From Clostridiaceae bacterium (GTDB lineage Bacteria > Bacillota > Clostridia > Acetivibrionales > DUMC01): a stretch of DNA of 18,176 nt. This document shows, in pieces, positions 1 through 7,470 of the stretch (the first letter of the stretch is position 1; every line of letters begins with the position of its first letter). The position numbers were made by a program, and so were the translations under genes. The notes under the pieces are model-generated. The model saw only the letters and a list, made by a program, of their open reading frames with translations. It had not been told where the DNA came from and made no database searches. The DNA lies in NCBI GenBank assembly GCA_012512865.1, contig JAAZDH010000266.1:1-18176 (forward strand), in the 5' to 3' direction.

Positions 1-28
1 CCCAAGTAACCCGTACCCAATCATTAGT

Positions 29-57
29 ATTTTATATTATTTTACCCATATTTTCAA
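29..57 (-). promoter_or_regulatory. Sigma-A type promoter reading out of the left edge
   Basis: On the minus strand, TTGAAA (57-52) and TAAAAT (34-29) are separated by 17 bases, a good match to the TTGACA/TATAAT consensus with the ideal spacer. Transcription would start near position 22 and leave the window, so the gene it serves is not visible. The region is AT-rich, so a chance match cannot be excluded. Confidence 0.45.
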
Positions 58-224
58 TACCACCAAGATAATATAATTAAATTTTTAACAAAGTTTAAAT
101 CATCGCGCCATACTAGGCATTTTACCTGTCTTACCTTCTTATTCAATGTGCCTTGTTTTTCATTCATTACATCCCGCTTATAGCAGCCTTTATTGTATCC
201 TGCTTAACTTTTATTCTGCCCTGC

Positions 225-320
225 TTTTTTATTTCTATGCGGTTTCATCCCCTTGTGGTTTCATTTCCGTGCGGTTTTATCTCCGCCCGGTTTCATTTCC
301 GCACAGCCTCACCCCTGCGC
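225..320. repeat. 16-base degenerate tandem repeat, five to six copies
   Basis: The octamer GGTTTCAT (once GGTTTTAT) starts at 241, 257, 273 and 289, exactly 16 bases apart, each followed by a variable octamer such as TTCCGTGC or TTCCGCAC. A weaker copy precedes it at 225 (TTTTTTAT TTCTATGC) and a decayed copy follows at 305. A 16-base unit is not a multiple of three, so this is not a coding repeat. It lies just downstream of the stop codon of the aldo/keto reductase gene. Confidence 0.8.
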
Positions 321-322
321 TT

Positions 323-1444
323 TCACTCCAGTTCAGCAAGGGCTTCCTTTAGTTTTTCCCTTATTTTTATATTTTGAGGACACTTTTCTTCGCCCGCCCC
401 GCATTCAATGCAATCGGCGGGGGAGGCGCCATGGTTTTCATCCGTCCCGATTCCTTTAAACTGGGATTTCGCGTAATCCGTGAGCCCGTATACCCTGTGA
501 TAATTCATTATGTTGAATACCCGCGGTATTTTTATGCCCCGGGGGCACGGCAGGCAATACTCGCATCCGGTGCAATAAAGCTCGGCAAGTCTCTTGTTTT
601 CCTCGAAGGTTTCATTAATCCTTCTTATATCTTCTTCGCTCAAAGGTTCCTCGATCGAGGCCACCCGGGCGTTTTCCTCCACCATTTCCAGGGTGTTCAT
701 GCCCGACAGGGCACAGCATACATTGGGATTGGCCAGTACAAACCTCAGTGCTACCTCGGGAGTGCTCCCGGCTTTTCCCCCCAGCGATTGCCTTATTACC
801 TCGGAAGGGCTGGCAAGCCTTCCTCCCCCGACAGGGCCCATTATCACAACTCCAAGACCTTTTTCCCTTGCATAGGCTATGGCATGCTCATTTGCCCTGT
901 CCAGGAGATTGTACTGGCACAACAGGGTTTCAAATATGCCGGTATCGATTAGTTCGATCATCACTTCCGGCTTGTCGTGGAAAGAAAATGATATGTGCTT
1001 AATGATGCCTTCTTCTTTAGCTTTTTGGGCATCCTCCAATAAATCAAATTTGAGAACCAGGTTTTCCCATTTATCTTTATTAACGCTGTGAAAATGGTAA
1101 AAATCAATATAATCCACATCCAGCTTTTTTAGCTGTTCTTCAAGGATTCTCCTGTAATCGGATTTTTCTTTAATATCCCAAAGTGGTGATTTTGTTGAGA
1201 CATAAACCTTGTTCCTGTAACCTTTTATTGCTTTTCCAACCACGATCTCACTCATTTTGCCGCAGTAACCATACGCAGTATCAATGTAGTTAACACCAAG
1301 GTCAAATGCCCTGTGTATAATTTCAATGGATTTATCTTCGTCCACCATCCTGTTGCCATTCTTTTCGTATTCCGGCAGGCGCATCGCTCCAAATCCCAGG
1401 GCTGAAATTATGACCCCGGTATTCCCAAATTTCCTGTACTTCAT
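323..1444 (-). CDS. Aldo/keto reductase with C-terminal 4Fe-4S domain
   Basis: This 373-residue protein is a cytosolic (alpha/beta)8-barrel oxidoreductase expected to reduce carbonyls or oxidise alcohols with NAD(P)H; the substrate is unknown. The N-terminal R-K-F-G-x-T-G pattern, Asp55 with the nearby Tyr58/Tyr60, Lys85 (STKS) and the YHFH histidines around 117-119 match the AKR catalytic tetrad. From about residue 295 a cysteine cluster (CTGCEYCLPCP) and a second group (CIECGAGEEKCP) form the Fe-S extension of the ferredoxin-like AKR subfamily common in anaerobes. The ATG start is preceded by GGGGTGATC at usual spacing. It lies 241 bases behind the phosphofructokinase gene, so it is probably transcribed separately, though I did not find a convincing promoter. 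Family assignment is firm; physiological role is open. Confidence 0.93.
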   Translation of the reverse strand: MKYRKFGNTGVIISALGFGAMRLPEYEKNGNRMVDEDKSIEIIHRAFDLGVNYIDTAYGYCGKMSEIVVGKAIKGYRNKVYVSTKSPLWDIKEKSDYRRILEEQLKKLDVDYIDFYHFHSVNKDKWENLVLKFDLLEDAQKAKEEGIIKHISFSFHDKPEVMIELIDTGIFETLLCQYNLLDRANEHAIAYAREKGLGVVIMGPVGGGRLASPSEVIRQSLGGKAGSTPEVALRFVLANPNVCCALSGMNTLEMVEENARVASIEEPLSEEDIRRINETFEENKRLAELYCTGCEYCLPCPRGIKIPRVFNIMNYHRVYGLTDYAKSQFKGIGTDENHGASPADCIECGAGEEKCPQNIKIREKLKEALAELE

Positions 1445-1608
1445 ATGATCACCCCAATATTTTTTTTACAAGCAAGTATCCTTGAATGTTCTTAAAAAGC
1501 CTTAATCTTTCCTGTTTATCGTTAATAGAGCTTATTTTTCTAAAACGCCATAATAGAACTTTATGTTTCTTAATGCTTCTTAACCTCAATTAATTCTTAT
1601 GCATTGCA

Positions 1609-1645
1609 TAATTGCCATTATTAATACATTTTAATAGCCATTATT
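1609..1645. repeat. 23-base direct repeat pair in the pfk-AKR gap
   Basis: TAATTGCCATTATT (1609-1622) recurs as TAATAGCCATTATT at 1632-1645, one mismatch in 14, offset 23 bases. The gap is very AT-rich, and I see no intrinsic terminator and no convincing promoter in it. The small palindrome TTATGCATTGCATAA at 1597-1611 adjoins the repeat. Confidence 0.4.
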
Positions 1646-1685
1646 TTTATATTCTACCACAAAATAACCTGTAGATCACAAAAAT

Positions 1686-2771
1686 TTAGTCCCCGAACCC
1701 AACTCCAATGCTTTTTGCTATCCTAACAAGCTCCCCGTCGGGCGGCACCGTTTTGATTTTTTCCACGGCTTCCTCAAGGGGAACAGCAGTTATGACATCC
1801 CCTTTAAGGCTTATCATCTTGCCGAACTCGCTCCTGTTTACCAGTTCGACAGCAGCCACCCCAAACCTCGTGGATAATATCCTGTCGTAAGGTATGGGTC
1901 TTCCTCCCCTTTGCAGGTGCCCCAGTACCGTAACCCTTGTTTCGATACCCGTTATCTTTTCTATTTCATCGGCTATCTTGTTGCCAATACCGCCCAATCT
2001 TACAGGGTCGGGGCTGTCCTTTATCACCTTGCTCACCACCACTTCTCCCTTTACGGATTTGGCTCCCTCGGCAACCACCACGATGCTGAAATGCTTGCCA
2101 GCCTGCTTCCTCTCCATTATTTTTTCGGCCACCTTGTTTATATCGTATGGAATCTCGGGTACCAGTATTACATCGGCCCCGCCTGCAATTCCGGCTTTTA
2201 AAGCTATCCACCCGGCATACCTTCCCATAACTTCGAGTATCATGACCCTATGGTGTGATTCCGCCGTCGAATGAAGCTTATCAATGGCATCCGTTGCCGT
2301 ATCCACGGCCGTCATGAATCCGAAGGTAAAGTCGGTTCCCGAAAGGTCATTGTCTATGGTTTTAGGTACTCCTACAACTTTAAGCCCTTTCCGCCAGAAA
2401 TCCCTCGCACTGCTAAGGGTTCCGTCACCACCTATAATTATCATGCAATCGATACCAAGGGCCCTGGCATTTTCGATTGCAACATCCGACATATCCTTGT
2501 ACACGGCCTCCCCGTTTTCTTCCACCTTGAAATTGAACGGGTTGTCCCTGTTCGACGTTCCCAGTATCGTGCCTCCCTTGTCCAGAATACCCGAAGCATC
2601 ATCCGGGCCAAATTTCATGTACTGGTTCAGGACAAAGCCCCTGTAACCATCCCTGAATCCAAATACCTCCCATCCATACTTGAACATGGCGGTTTTTGCA
2701 ACGGCCCTCAAAACCGCGTTTAAACCCGGGCAATCCCCTCCGCCTGTCAAAATACCTATGCGTTTAATCAT
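1686..2771 (-). CDS. 6-phosphofructokinase (ATP-type Gly, PPi-type Lys signature)
   Basis: It phosphorylates fructose 6-phosphate to fructose 1,6-bisphosphate in glycolysis. The 361-residue chain starts with the nucleotide loop GGGDCPGLNAV (about 10-20). GGDGT at 114-118 and PKTIDND at 136-142 carry the catalytic region, with Asp140 matching E. coli Asp127. Family knowledge: position 104 (E. coli numbering) is Gly in ATP enzymes and Asp in PPi enzymes, and position 124 is Gly in classic ATP enzymes and Lys in PPi enzymes. Here the pair is Gly117/Lys137, as in 'group III' or mixed enzymes, so the phosphoryl donor cannot be read off with certainty; ATP is my first guess. It is longer than the roughly 320-residue PfkA type. 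ATG start with GGGGG upstream. It is last in a probable DUF362-trmL-pfk unit. Confidence 0.93.
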   Translation of the reverse strand: MIKRIGILTGGGDCPGLNAVLRAVAKTAMFKYGWEVFGFRDGYRGFVLNQYMKFGPDDASGILDKGGTILGTSNRDNPFNFKVEENGEAVYKDMSDVAIENARALGIDCMIIIGGDGTLSSARDFWRKGLKVVGVPKTIDNDLSGTDFTFGFMTAVDTATDAIDKLHSTAESHHRVMILEVMGRYAGWIALKAGIAGGADVILVPEIPYDINKVAEKIMERKQAGKHFSIVVVAEGAKSVKGEVVVSKVIKDSPDPVRLGGIGNKIADEIEKITGIETRVTVLGHLQRGGRPIPYDRILSTRFGVAAVELVNRSEFGKMISLKGDVITAVPLEEAVEKIKTVPPDGELVRIAKSIGVGFGD

Positions 2772-2818
2772 CCTTACATCCCCCTTTTATTCATTGATTA
2801 CCAATCCTGGAAACCCGC

Positions 2819-2892
2819 TGATGCTGTCTTCTTAACTCATTGATGCTGCCTTCTTAGCACATTGATGCTGTCTTTTTAACCCATTGACGCCG
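2819..2892. repeat. 22-base tandem repeat between trmL and pfk
   Basis: TGATGCTG starts at 2819, 2841 and 2863, and the degenerate TGACGCCG starts at 2885, each 22 bases apart. The rest of the unit is roughly TCTTCTTAACTCAT with few changes between copies. Three full copies and a partial one fill most of the 123-base gap and stop just short of the trmL stop codon. The period is not a multiple of three. Confidence 0.85.
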
Positions 2893-2894
2893 TA

Positions 2895-3380
2895 TTACTT
2901 GATACCTTGTTTGTCAATTTCCAATCCAAAAAACCCGTTTTGTCTCAAGGCTTCATACAGTATTATAGCAACCGAGTTCGACAAGTTCAAAGACCTGTTT
3001 TCTTTTACCATTGGGATTCTTATGCAATACTCCCGGTTTTCTTCAAGCAAATCCCGGGGCAGCCCGGCCGTTTCCTTCCCAAAAACAATGAAACAGTCCA
3101 TGGGATAACACACATCCGTATACAGCCTGGAGGCCTTTGTAGTTGCATAATAAAAAGTATTGGACGGGTATTTTTCTTTAAGCTCCCTGAAACTGTCGTA
3201 ATAATGCAGTTCCAGCATGTCCCAGTAATCAAGCCCAGCCCTTTTTAAGTACTTGTCTTCCAATGAGAATCCAAGGGGCCCCACAAGGTGAAGGGCTGTT
3301 CCCGTTGAAACACAGGTTCGGGCTATATTACCCGTGTTTTGCGGTATTTCCGGTTCAACCAGCACTACATTCAAAACCAA
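2895..3380 (-). CDS. trmL: tRNA (cytidine(34)-2'-O)-methyltransferase TrmL
   Basis: TrmL transfers a methyl group from S-adenosylmethionine to the ribose of the wobble base of leucine tRNAs. At 161 residues it has the size of this minimal SPOUT enzyme. The three SPOUT motifs are visible: EPEIPQNTGNIART (9-22) with the conserved Asn and Arg, VFGKETAGLP (99-108), and LNLSNSVAIILYEALRQ (131-147), which forms the deep trefoil knot. The start is a TTG at 3380 with GGAGG seven bases upstream; no in-frame ATG is nearby. The gene follows the DUF362 gene by 40 bases and precedes pfk, so it is probably co-transcribed. Function is confidently assigned from the motifs. Confidence 0.93.
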   Translation of the reverse strand: MVLNVVLVEPEIPQNTGNIARTCVSTGTALHLVGPLGFSLEDKYLKRAGLDYWDMLELHYYDSFRELKEKYPSNTFYYATTKASRLYTDVCYPMDCFIVFGKETAGLPRDLLEENREYCIRIPMVKENRSLNLSNSVAIILYEALRQNGFFGLEIDKQGIK

Positions 3381-3420
3381 ACCATCTCCTCCATCATCCC
3401 TGTTCCCATTCCCCCCGTCC

Positions 3421-4590
3421 CTATTGCTTGTGCCTGGCTTTCTTCCTGCACCTTAAATAAAAATCAAGCAGCACCGGCCTTTTTATATGTACTGCCTTTG
3501 CCGGGCACAATTCCTGGCAGCAAAAGCACCGTATGCAGTCTTTAATATTCATTCCGGGTTTATTGTTTTTCATGCGGATAACCTTTGCCGGGCATATTTT
3601 TACGCATTCACCGCAGCTTATGCATATATCATGCCTGAATACAGGGGATGGTTTTAACATGTTAATGATAAATTTCATGATGCCCCTGTCGTAATACATG
3701 ATTGCCTTTAAAGTATCCAGCTGGGGCATGTGAAAACCATCCACCATGAAAGATTCAAAATTGTCACAGTCTACTTTTATTTCTTCGAAAGCGGCCGGGC
3801 ACAAGTTCCGCTTTACCGCCTGGTTTATGATGGGGATATGGAGAGGATCAACTCCAACCAGCCTTAGGGCGGTAAAATCCACCTCGAACCCATCCTCCCC
3901 CGCCAGCAGGAATCCCATTTGTTTTGGGTTCCCGGCGGTAGGACCTGCCCCGTCCATTCCCACAACAGCATCCATTATATTAAGGGAAGGCTTCATACTA
4001 AGATAAATATCAATCAACGCATTTGCAAATTCTGCATAGCCGGGCATCCTCACGTGGTACTCGGCCTTTAATTCGCCCGGCACCGCCCCGAACATGTTTT
4101 TCACAGCCCCGGTATAGGCCATCTGTCCGTGGGTCTTAAGCTTGGGCAGGTTAATTATCACGTCTGCTTCCGCCAGCGCTTTAAGAACCGTAACCTTTTT
4201 CAAGTACATTCCTTCCGGGTTTTCCACGTCAACCTCGTACAAGTTGTAATTCAATTCCGCCCCGGCTTCCATGGCGGCTTTTTCAATGCCGCACACGGAA
4301 TAAACGCTTTTCAAGGAGGTCAAGGTAAAAAACCCGCCCGGGCTTTCCACTATAGTGGCAATACCTCCCGCCTCCCTTACCAGCCTTGCCACTGCTTTTA
4401 CCACGGAAGGGTGGGTTGTTGCCGCCTCCCCGGGGTTTTTCTTTTTTACAAGGTTGGGTTTTAAAGCAACCCTCATCCCCTGCTTAATATACTTTTCGAT
4501 TCCTCCTAAACGGTCAACAGCCCTGCAGACCGTGTTATACACTCTTTCATCGTCATAGTCGGTGCACCTTTCTATTACCACCAAGCCCAA
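3421..4590 (-). CDS. DUF362 protein with two C-terminal 4Fe-4S clusters
   Basis: This 389-residue protein joins a DUF362 domain (about residues 1-300, with VALKPNLV near 41-48 and INLPKLKTHGQMAYTGAVKN near 145-165) to a bacterial ferredoxin domain. Two perfect C-x2-C-x2-C-x3-C-P motifs follow: CISCGECVKICP near 320 and CIRCFCCQELCP near 350. It should be a cytosolic electron-transfer or redox protein; no substrate is established for the family, so the job is unknown. The start is a TTG at 4590 with GGGGAG eight bases upstream. It is the first gene after the promoter at 4662-4690 and leads the trmL-pfk unit. The basic tail (RCRKKARHKQ) is unremarkable. Confidence 0.9.
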   Translation of the reverse strand: MGLVVIERCTDYDDERVYNTVCRAVDRLGGIEKYIKQGMRVALKPNLVKKKNPGEAATTHPSVVKAVARLVREAGGIATIVESPGGFFTLTSLKSVYSVCGIEKAAMEAGAELNYNLYEVDVENPEGMYLKKVTVLKALAEADVIINLPKLKTHGQMAYTGAVKNMFGAVPGELKAEYHVRMPGYAEFANALIDIYLSMKPSLNIMDAVVGMDGAGPTAGNPKQMGFLLAGEDGFEVDFTALRLVGVDPLHIPIINQAVKRNLCPAAFEEIKVDCDNFESFMVDGFHMPQLDTLKAIMYYDRGIMKFIINMLKPSPVFRHDICISCGECVKICPAKVIRMKNNKPGMNIKDCIRCFCCQELCPAKAVHIKRPVLLDFYLRCRKKARHKQ

Positions 4591-4611
4591 TGTTAATTCT
4601 CCCCTATGATA

Positions 4612-4635
4612 TTTTACAGGAATAAACCTGCAAAA
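4612..4635. promoter_or_regulatory. Inverted repeat in the DUF362 leader
   Basis: TTTTACAGG (4612-4620) and CCTGCAAAA (4627-4635) are inverted copies with one mismatch around a six-base centre. The element lies between the predicted transcription start (about 4655) and the ribosome binding site, where an operator or leader hairpin could act. There is no T-run, so it is not an intrinsic terminator. The role is inferred from position only. Confidence 0.35.
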
Positions 4636-4661
4636 CTTAAGCTTACAAAGTATATAAAAAT

Positions 4662-4690
4662 ATTTTATATGAAAGGGACTTAAATATCAA
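4662..4690 (-). promoter_or_regulatory. Sigma-A type promoter of DUF362-trmL-pfk
   Basis: On the minus strand, TTGATA (4690-4685) and TAAAAT (4667-4662) are 17 bases apart, each one base from consensus. The start site would be near 4655, giving a leader of about 65 bases before the TTG start of the DUF362 gene. It lies directly downstream of the terminator of the preceding unit, as expected for the first promoter of a new operon. Confidence 0.6.
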
Positions 4691-4710
4691 ACGACAATCG
4701 CGAAGGAATT

Positions 4711-4752
4711 AAAAAAACAAGGAGCGAATCTTCATAAGTAAATCCGCTCCTT
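4711..4752 (-). terminator. Intrinsic terminator closing the rpiR-UroD-PHP unit
   Basis: On the minus strand AAGGAGCG (4752-4745) pairs perfectly with CGCTCCTT (4726-4719) across an 18-base loop that can pair further, and is followed by GTTTTTTT (4718-4711). This is a standard Rho-independent terminator about 50 bases past the PHP remnant, so that remnant still sits inside the transcribed unit. Confidence 0.8.
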
Positions 4753-4801
4753 TAAACCTGCTCCTTTTTTATCTTCCCTATCTCAAATTCTCCTCGCATG
4801 C

Positions 4802-5407
4802 TTATACTTTCTTGAACCGGGCCTCATCGTACACGGGCTGGGTCCACAGCATCGCCCCATGCTCACTGATTACCTGGACCCTGATATACATCTCATCGCC
4901 TCTAATTTTGTACAACCCATATTCTCCGCATTGCTCGGACAACACTTCACCATTTTTCCCGGTAAAGATGTACTTATTTTCCTTAACATGCTTGTTGGCC
5001 GCCCTTGCACTTATCCTGACAAATTCCTGGTCGCATTCAAAACCGGTAAGTTCCATCCCCGTTGAAACATAAAAACTGCCGTTTTGTATTGAATCCTGCA
5101 CAGCTTTAAAATCTTTCCGGGATGAATAAATCATGTTGTAAGTCCTTGCAAGGTCATACCACCTGTGAAAATCATCATTTCCAAATCCCCAAACCAGCCG
5201 GCCCCTTGAAAGCAGGTAGTCCCATACATCGGTTGCAAGGCCTGTGCCGGTCAGGCGGAAAATAAGTCCGTTATATATTTCAATACTGGTATATCCCTTT
5301 AACCGGTCAAGGTCCTGGATTTCAGGTACGTTTTGCGCAGATGCCCAAGGTTGTGCCAGGAACTCGATCTCTTGAGTCTTGCAAGTTGCATCCCTAGTAT
5401 TTTCCAT
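4802..5407 (-). pseudogene. Truncated PHP-domain protein, C-terminal remnant
   Basis: About 190 codons are open from 5368 down to the stop at 4802, and they resemble the C-terminal half of PHP-type metal-dependent phosphoesterases: a Pro-Trp motif, a Y-x-x-I-E-I-Y-N strand, then W-G-F-G-N-D-D-F-H (metal motif IV, D-x-H) and S-T-G-M-E-L. The N-terminal half with the HxH and other metal ligands is missing, and the usual AHP-W is AQPW, so a metal-binding histidine is lost. The similarity begins only about 25 bases past the UroD stop codon. The frame extends upstream to an ATG at 5407, or 5455, inside the UroD gene, but these residues look accidental and lack a good ribosome binding site. It is probably the scar of a deletion that removed the 5' part; an intact frame suggests it is recent or still tolerated. 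Confidence 0.7.
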
Positions 5408-6482
5408 GTTCCAATGCGGCCTTATACATAGCCAGGACGTTTTCCACCGGTACATCGGCCTGTATATTATGGGCGGAACAAAGTATATATCCGCCGCCGG
5501 GAGCCATGGTTTTTATTCTTTCAATAACTTCACGGGTTACGTCGGCAGGCGTACCGTATGGAAGGGTGTTCTGAATATCTATACCGCCCTGGAAGCATAT
5601 GTATTTACCGTACTCCTCTTTTATTTTCTTAAGATCCATGCCCTTGGCACGGGGTTGAAGGGATTGAAGTATATCGAGGCCGCAGTCGATAAAGTCAGGT
5701 ATGAGTTCTGCTATGGCACCGCATGTATGGTGCATAACCGCAATACCATAGCTGTGTGCAAGATCGATGAATTTTTTAAATCCCGGTTTAATAAATTTCC
5801 TCCACATCTCAATGCTTGTCATCAGCCCGTTTTGGGTCCCGAAATCATCTCCCATGAAGAATATGTCTATTCCACCCCGGGCATTTTCAAAAATATTCCT
5901 GTTATATTCAAGGTAGAAATCCACGAGCCTTTCAAAAATCGCCTCCATAATCCTGGGGTTTAACGCCAGGTCAAGCATTGCCTGTTCCACGCCCCTCAGG
6001 TACATGGCCGGTTTCAGCTGGGCAGTCCTGTTAAGCCTGTCGCCACCGCACACAACAGCATAGCCATCATGCTTCTTGCACATGGAAGCAACTTGCGAGT
6101 AATCATACCAGCCAGGTGACGGCCAGTGACCATATGATTCAATATCTTTAACAGTTTGTGCAGATGCAAGGGGAGGATCTATAACATGCTCATAACTTCC
6201 TTTTTCCGGGTTTTGCGGATCTATCATGACGGTTTTCCGCCTTACACCCCATATGTCACAAGCAGAACCATCTTCAAACTTCTCAAGTTCCGGGCCGGTA
6301 TAAACGGTACCCTCAATATATCTAAAATCGATGCCATGCCTTTTAAGGAGTTTTTCATATTCCCGGACGTCAAGTGCTTTCATCAGCCTTTGCGTTATCA
6401 ATTTATCGGCCCAGTAATCAACGGGCACCCTGTCAGGCTGTTTAAGTTTTATTGCTGTATTTGCCCTTTCCTTGGAATTCAC
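5394..6482 (-). CDS. URO-D superfamily protein (methyltransferase-like, not HemE)
   Basis: The roughly 362-residue protein has the TIM-barrel fold family of uroporphyrinogen decarboxylase and of the MtaA/MtbA/CmuA methyltransferases. The arginine-rich substrate motif of true HemE (RQAGR) is absent from the N-terminus, which reads RVPVDYWADKL. A His-x-Cys-Gly motif (HHTCG, near 251-255) and a later Cys in CSAHNIQ (near 335) recall the zinc site of corrinoid methyltransferases. I infer a methyl-transfer or related activity, substrate unknown. I prefer the GTG start at 6482, which has GGGGG nine bases upstream, over the TTG at 6503, which has none. It begins 29 bases behind the rpiR-type gene and ends inside the region that precedes the PHP remnant, so all three form one operon controlled by the regulator. 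Confidence 0.85.
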   Translation of the reverse strand: MNSKERANTAIKLKQPDRVPVDYWADKLITQRLMKALDVREYEKLLKRHGIDFRYIEGTVYTGPELEKFEDGSACDIWGVRRKTVMIDPQNPEKGSYEHVIDPPLASAQTVKDIESYGHWPSPGWYDYSQVASMCKKHDGYAVVCGGDRLNRTAQLKPAMYLRGVEQAMLDLALNPRIMEAIFERLVDFYLEYNRNIFENARGGIDIFFMGDDFGTQNGLMTSIEMWRKFIKPGFKKFIDLAHSYGIAVMHHTCGAIAELIPDFIDCGLDILQSLQPRAKGMDLKKIKEEYGKYICFQGGIDIQNTLPYGTPADVTREVIERIKTMAPGGGYILCSAHNIQADVPVENVLAMYKAALEHGKY

Positions 6483-6511
6483 GCTAATTTTCCCCCGAAT
6501 CAAGCTATAAA

Positions 6512-7363
6512 TTACAATCTCATTTCATTCAATATCTCACTCATGTTACCTACTTTTTCTATTACTGAATCAAACCTTCTTATGGCTATGCACACGTACA
6601 GGCTATCGAGGACAGCAATCTGTGCGATACGTGAAGATACCGCCTCCCTCATAAATTGCGTCTCAGCCGCGGAAGTAACCAGCTTTATATCTGAATACCC
6701 TGTTATCGGGCTTTTATTAAAGCTTGTAATACATATGGTCTTTGCGCCTTTCTCCCTGGCAATCTGGAGGGCCCGGACAGTATCCTTGGTCCTGCCGGTA
6801 TGCGAAATGCCAAAAGCAACACATTCTTTATCCAGCATGCTTGCAGACACCTTGCTTATATGCGGGTCAGTTGCAATAAAAGCCGGGAGCCCTATTCTCA
6901 TCAGCCTGTAGTAAGCATCTGAAGCTATCGTAGCCGATGTGCCCACACCGTAGAATTCTATCCTTTTTGCCTTAAGCAGTGCATCGACCGCCCTTTCCAT
7001 CTCATTGATATCCAATGTTTTTACTGTGTCGATCAAAGTCTGTATGCTGGATTTGAACACCTTTGACGTGACGGTCCGGGTATCATCCCCTTCTTGTATG
7101 TCTTCATATATCAGGTCCACCGGCCTCGCGAGGTTTTTCGCCAGGTTGATTCTTAAAGCAGAAAATCCCTTAAAACCAAGCTTGTTACAGAACCGGATTA
7201 TGCTTGAGCCGGCAACACCCGCCTTGTCGGACAATTGGGCAACTGTCATGTGAACGACATCTTCATGGTTTTCAAGAATAAAATCCGCTATCTTCTTTTC
7301 CACTTCAGACATCGACGGGTATAAACTCCTTATTTCAACCAGGCAATCATTTCGTTCACCCAT
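6512..7363 (-). CDS. MurR/RpiR family transcriptional regulator
   Basis: This 283-residue DNA-binding regulator has an N-terminal RpiR helix-turn-helix domain (about 1-77, with MTVAQLSDKAGVAGSSIIRF at 39-58) and a C-terminal SIS sugar-phosphate binding domain (about 125-255, with FYGVGTSATIASDAYYRL at 137-154 and SHTGRTKDT at 187-195). Members sense phosphorylated sugars or related metabolites; the ligand here is unknown. I choose the ATG at 7363 because GGGGG lies six bases upstream; the longer TTG frame from 7384 has no such site. It is the first gene of a unit with the UroD-like gene. Two palindromic sites overlap its own promoter (7442-7500), so autoregulation is likely. Family assignment is firm. 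Confidence 0.92.
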   Translation of the reverse strand: MGERNDCLVEIRSLYPSMSEVEKKIADFILENHEDVVHMTVAQLSDKAGVAGSSIIRFCNKLGFKGFSALRINLAKNLARPVDLIYEDIQEGDDTRTVTSKVFKSSIQTLIDTVKTLDINEMERAVDALLKAKRIEFYGVGTSATIASDAYYRLMRIGLPAFIATDPHISKVSASMLDKECVAFGISHTGRTKDTVRALQIAREKGAKTICITSFNKSPITGYSDIKLVTSAAETQFMREAVSSRIAQIAVLDSLYVCIAIRRFDSVIEKVGNMSEILNEMRL

Positions 7364-7441
7364 TATAAGCCCCCGAGCTTTCAATATAATTCACAAGTGC
7401 TTTTGGTAAAATAGCCTGCATAGTTTTTTGTTTTCGAAACT

Positions 7442-7470
7442 ACTATATCACACTTAGGAATAAAATTCAA
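7442..7470 (-). promoter_or_regulatory. Extended -10 sigma-A promoter of the rpiR-type operon
   Basis: On the minus strand, TTGAAT (7470-7465) and TATAGT (7447-7442) are 17 bases apart, and TG one base upstream of the -10 adds an extended -10 element. The start site would be near 7435. The -35 lies within the downstream palindrome, so a protein bound there would block RNA polymerase. Confidence 0.75.

Larger units (their letters stand above)
1..322. other. Gene-free left edge
   Basis: I see no convincing gene on either strand. The plus-strand open frames here are low-complexity F/S/P-rich products of a pyrimidine-rich repeat. The stretch holds a minus-strand promoter near the edge (29-57), about 165 AT-rich bases in which only vague echoes of short repeats appear, and a 16-base tandem repeat next to the end of the aldo/keto reductase gene. 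I found no clear intrinsic terminator for that gene: no GC stem followed by a T-run on the minus strand. Confidence 0.6.

Noticed and set aside
225..320. CRISPR array
   Set aside because: Units follow each other directly at 16 bases with no unique spacers of 30 or more bases, and no cas genes are present. The same applies to the 22- and 18-base arrays.
374..952. Long plus-strand open frame over the aldo/keto reductase gene
   Set aside because: It is antisense to a well-supported gene, lacks a ribosome binding site and has no recognisable domain. The same holds for plus-strand frames near 1894-2274, 2271-2723, 5379-5963, 6156-6911, 12858-13298, 15677-16450 and 16739-17332.
1597..1611. Hairpin TTATGC-N3-GCATAA as terminator of pfk
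   Set aside because: The six-pair stem is AT-rich and no T-run follows on the minus strand.
5394..6482. HemE (uroporphyrinogen III decarboxylase)
   Set aside because: The N-terminal arginine motif that binds the porphyrin carboxylates is missing and no other haem genes lie nearby.
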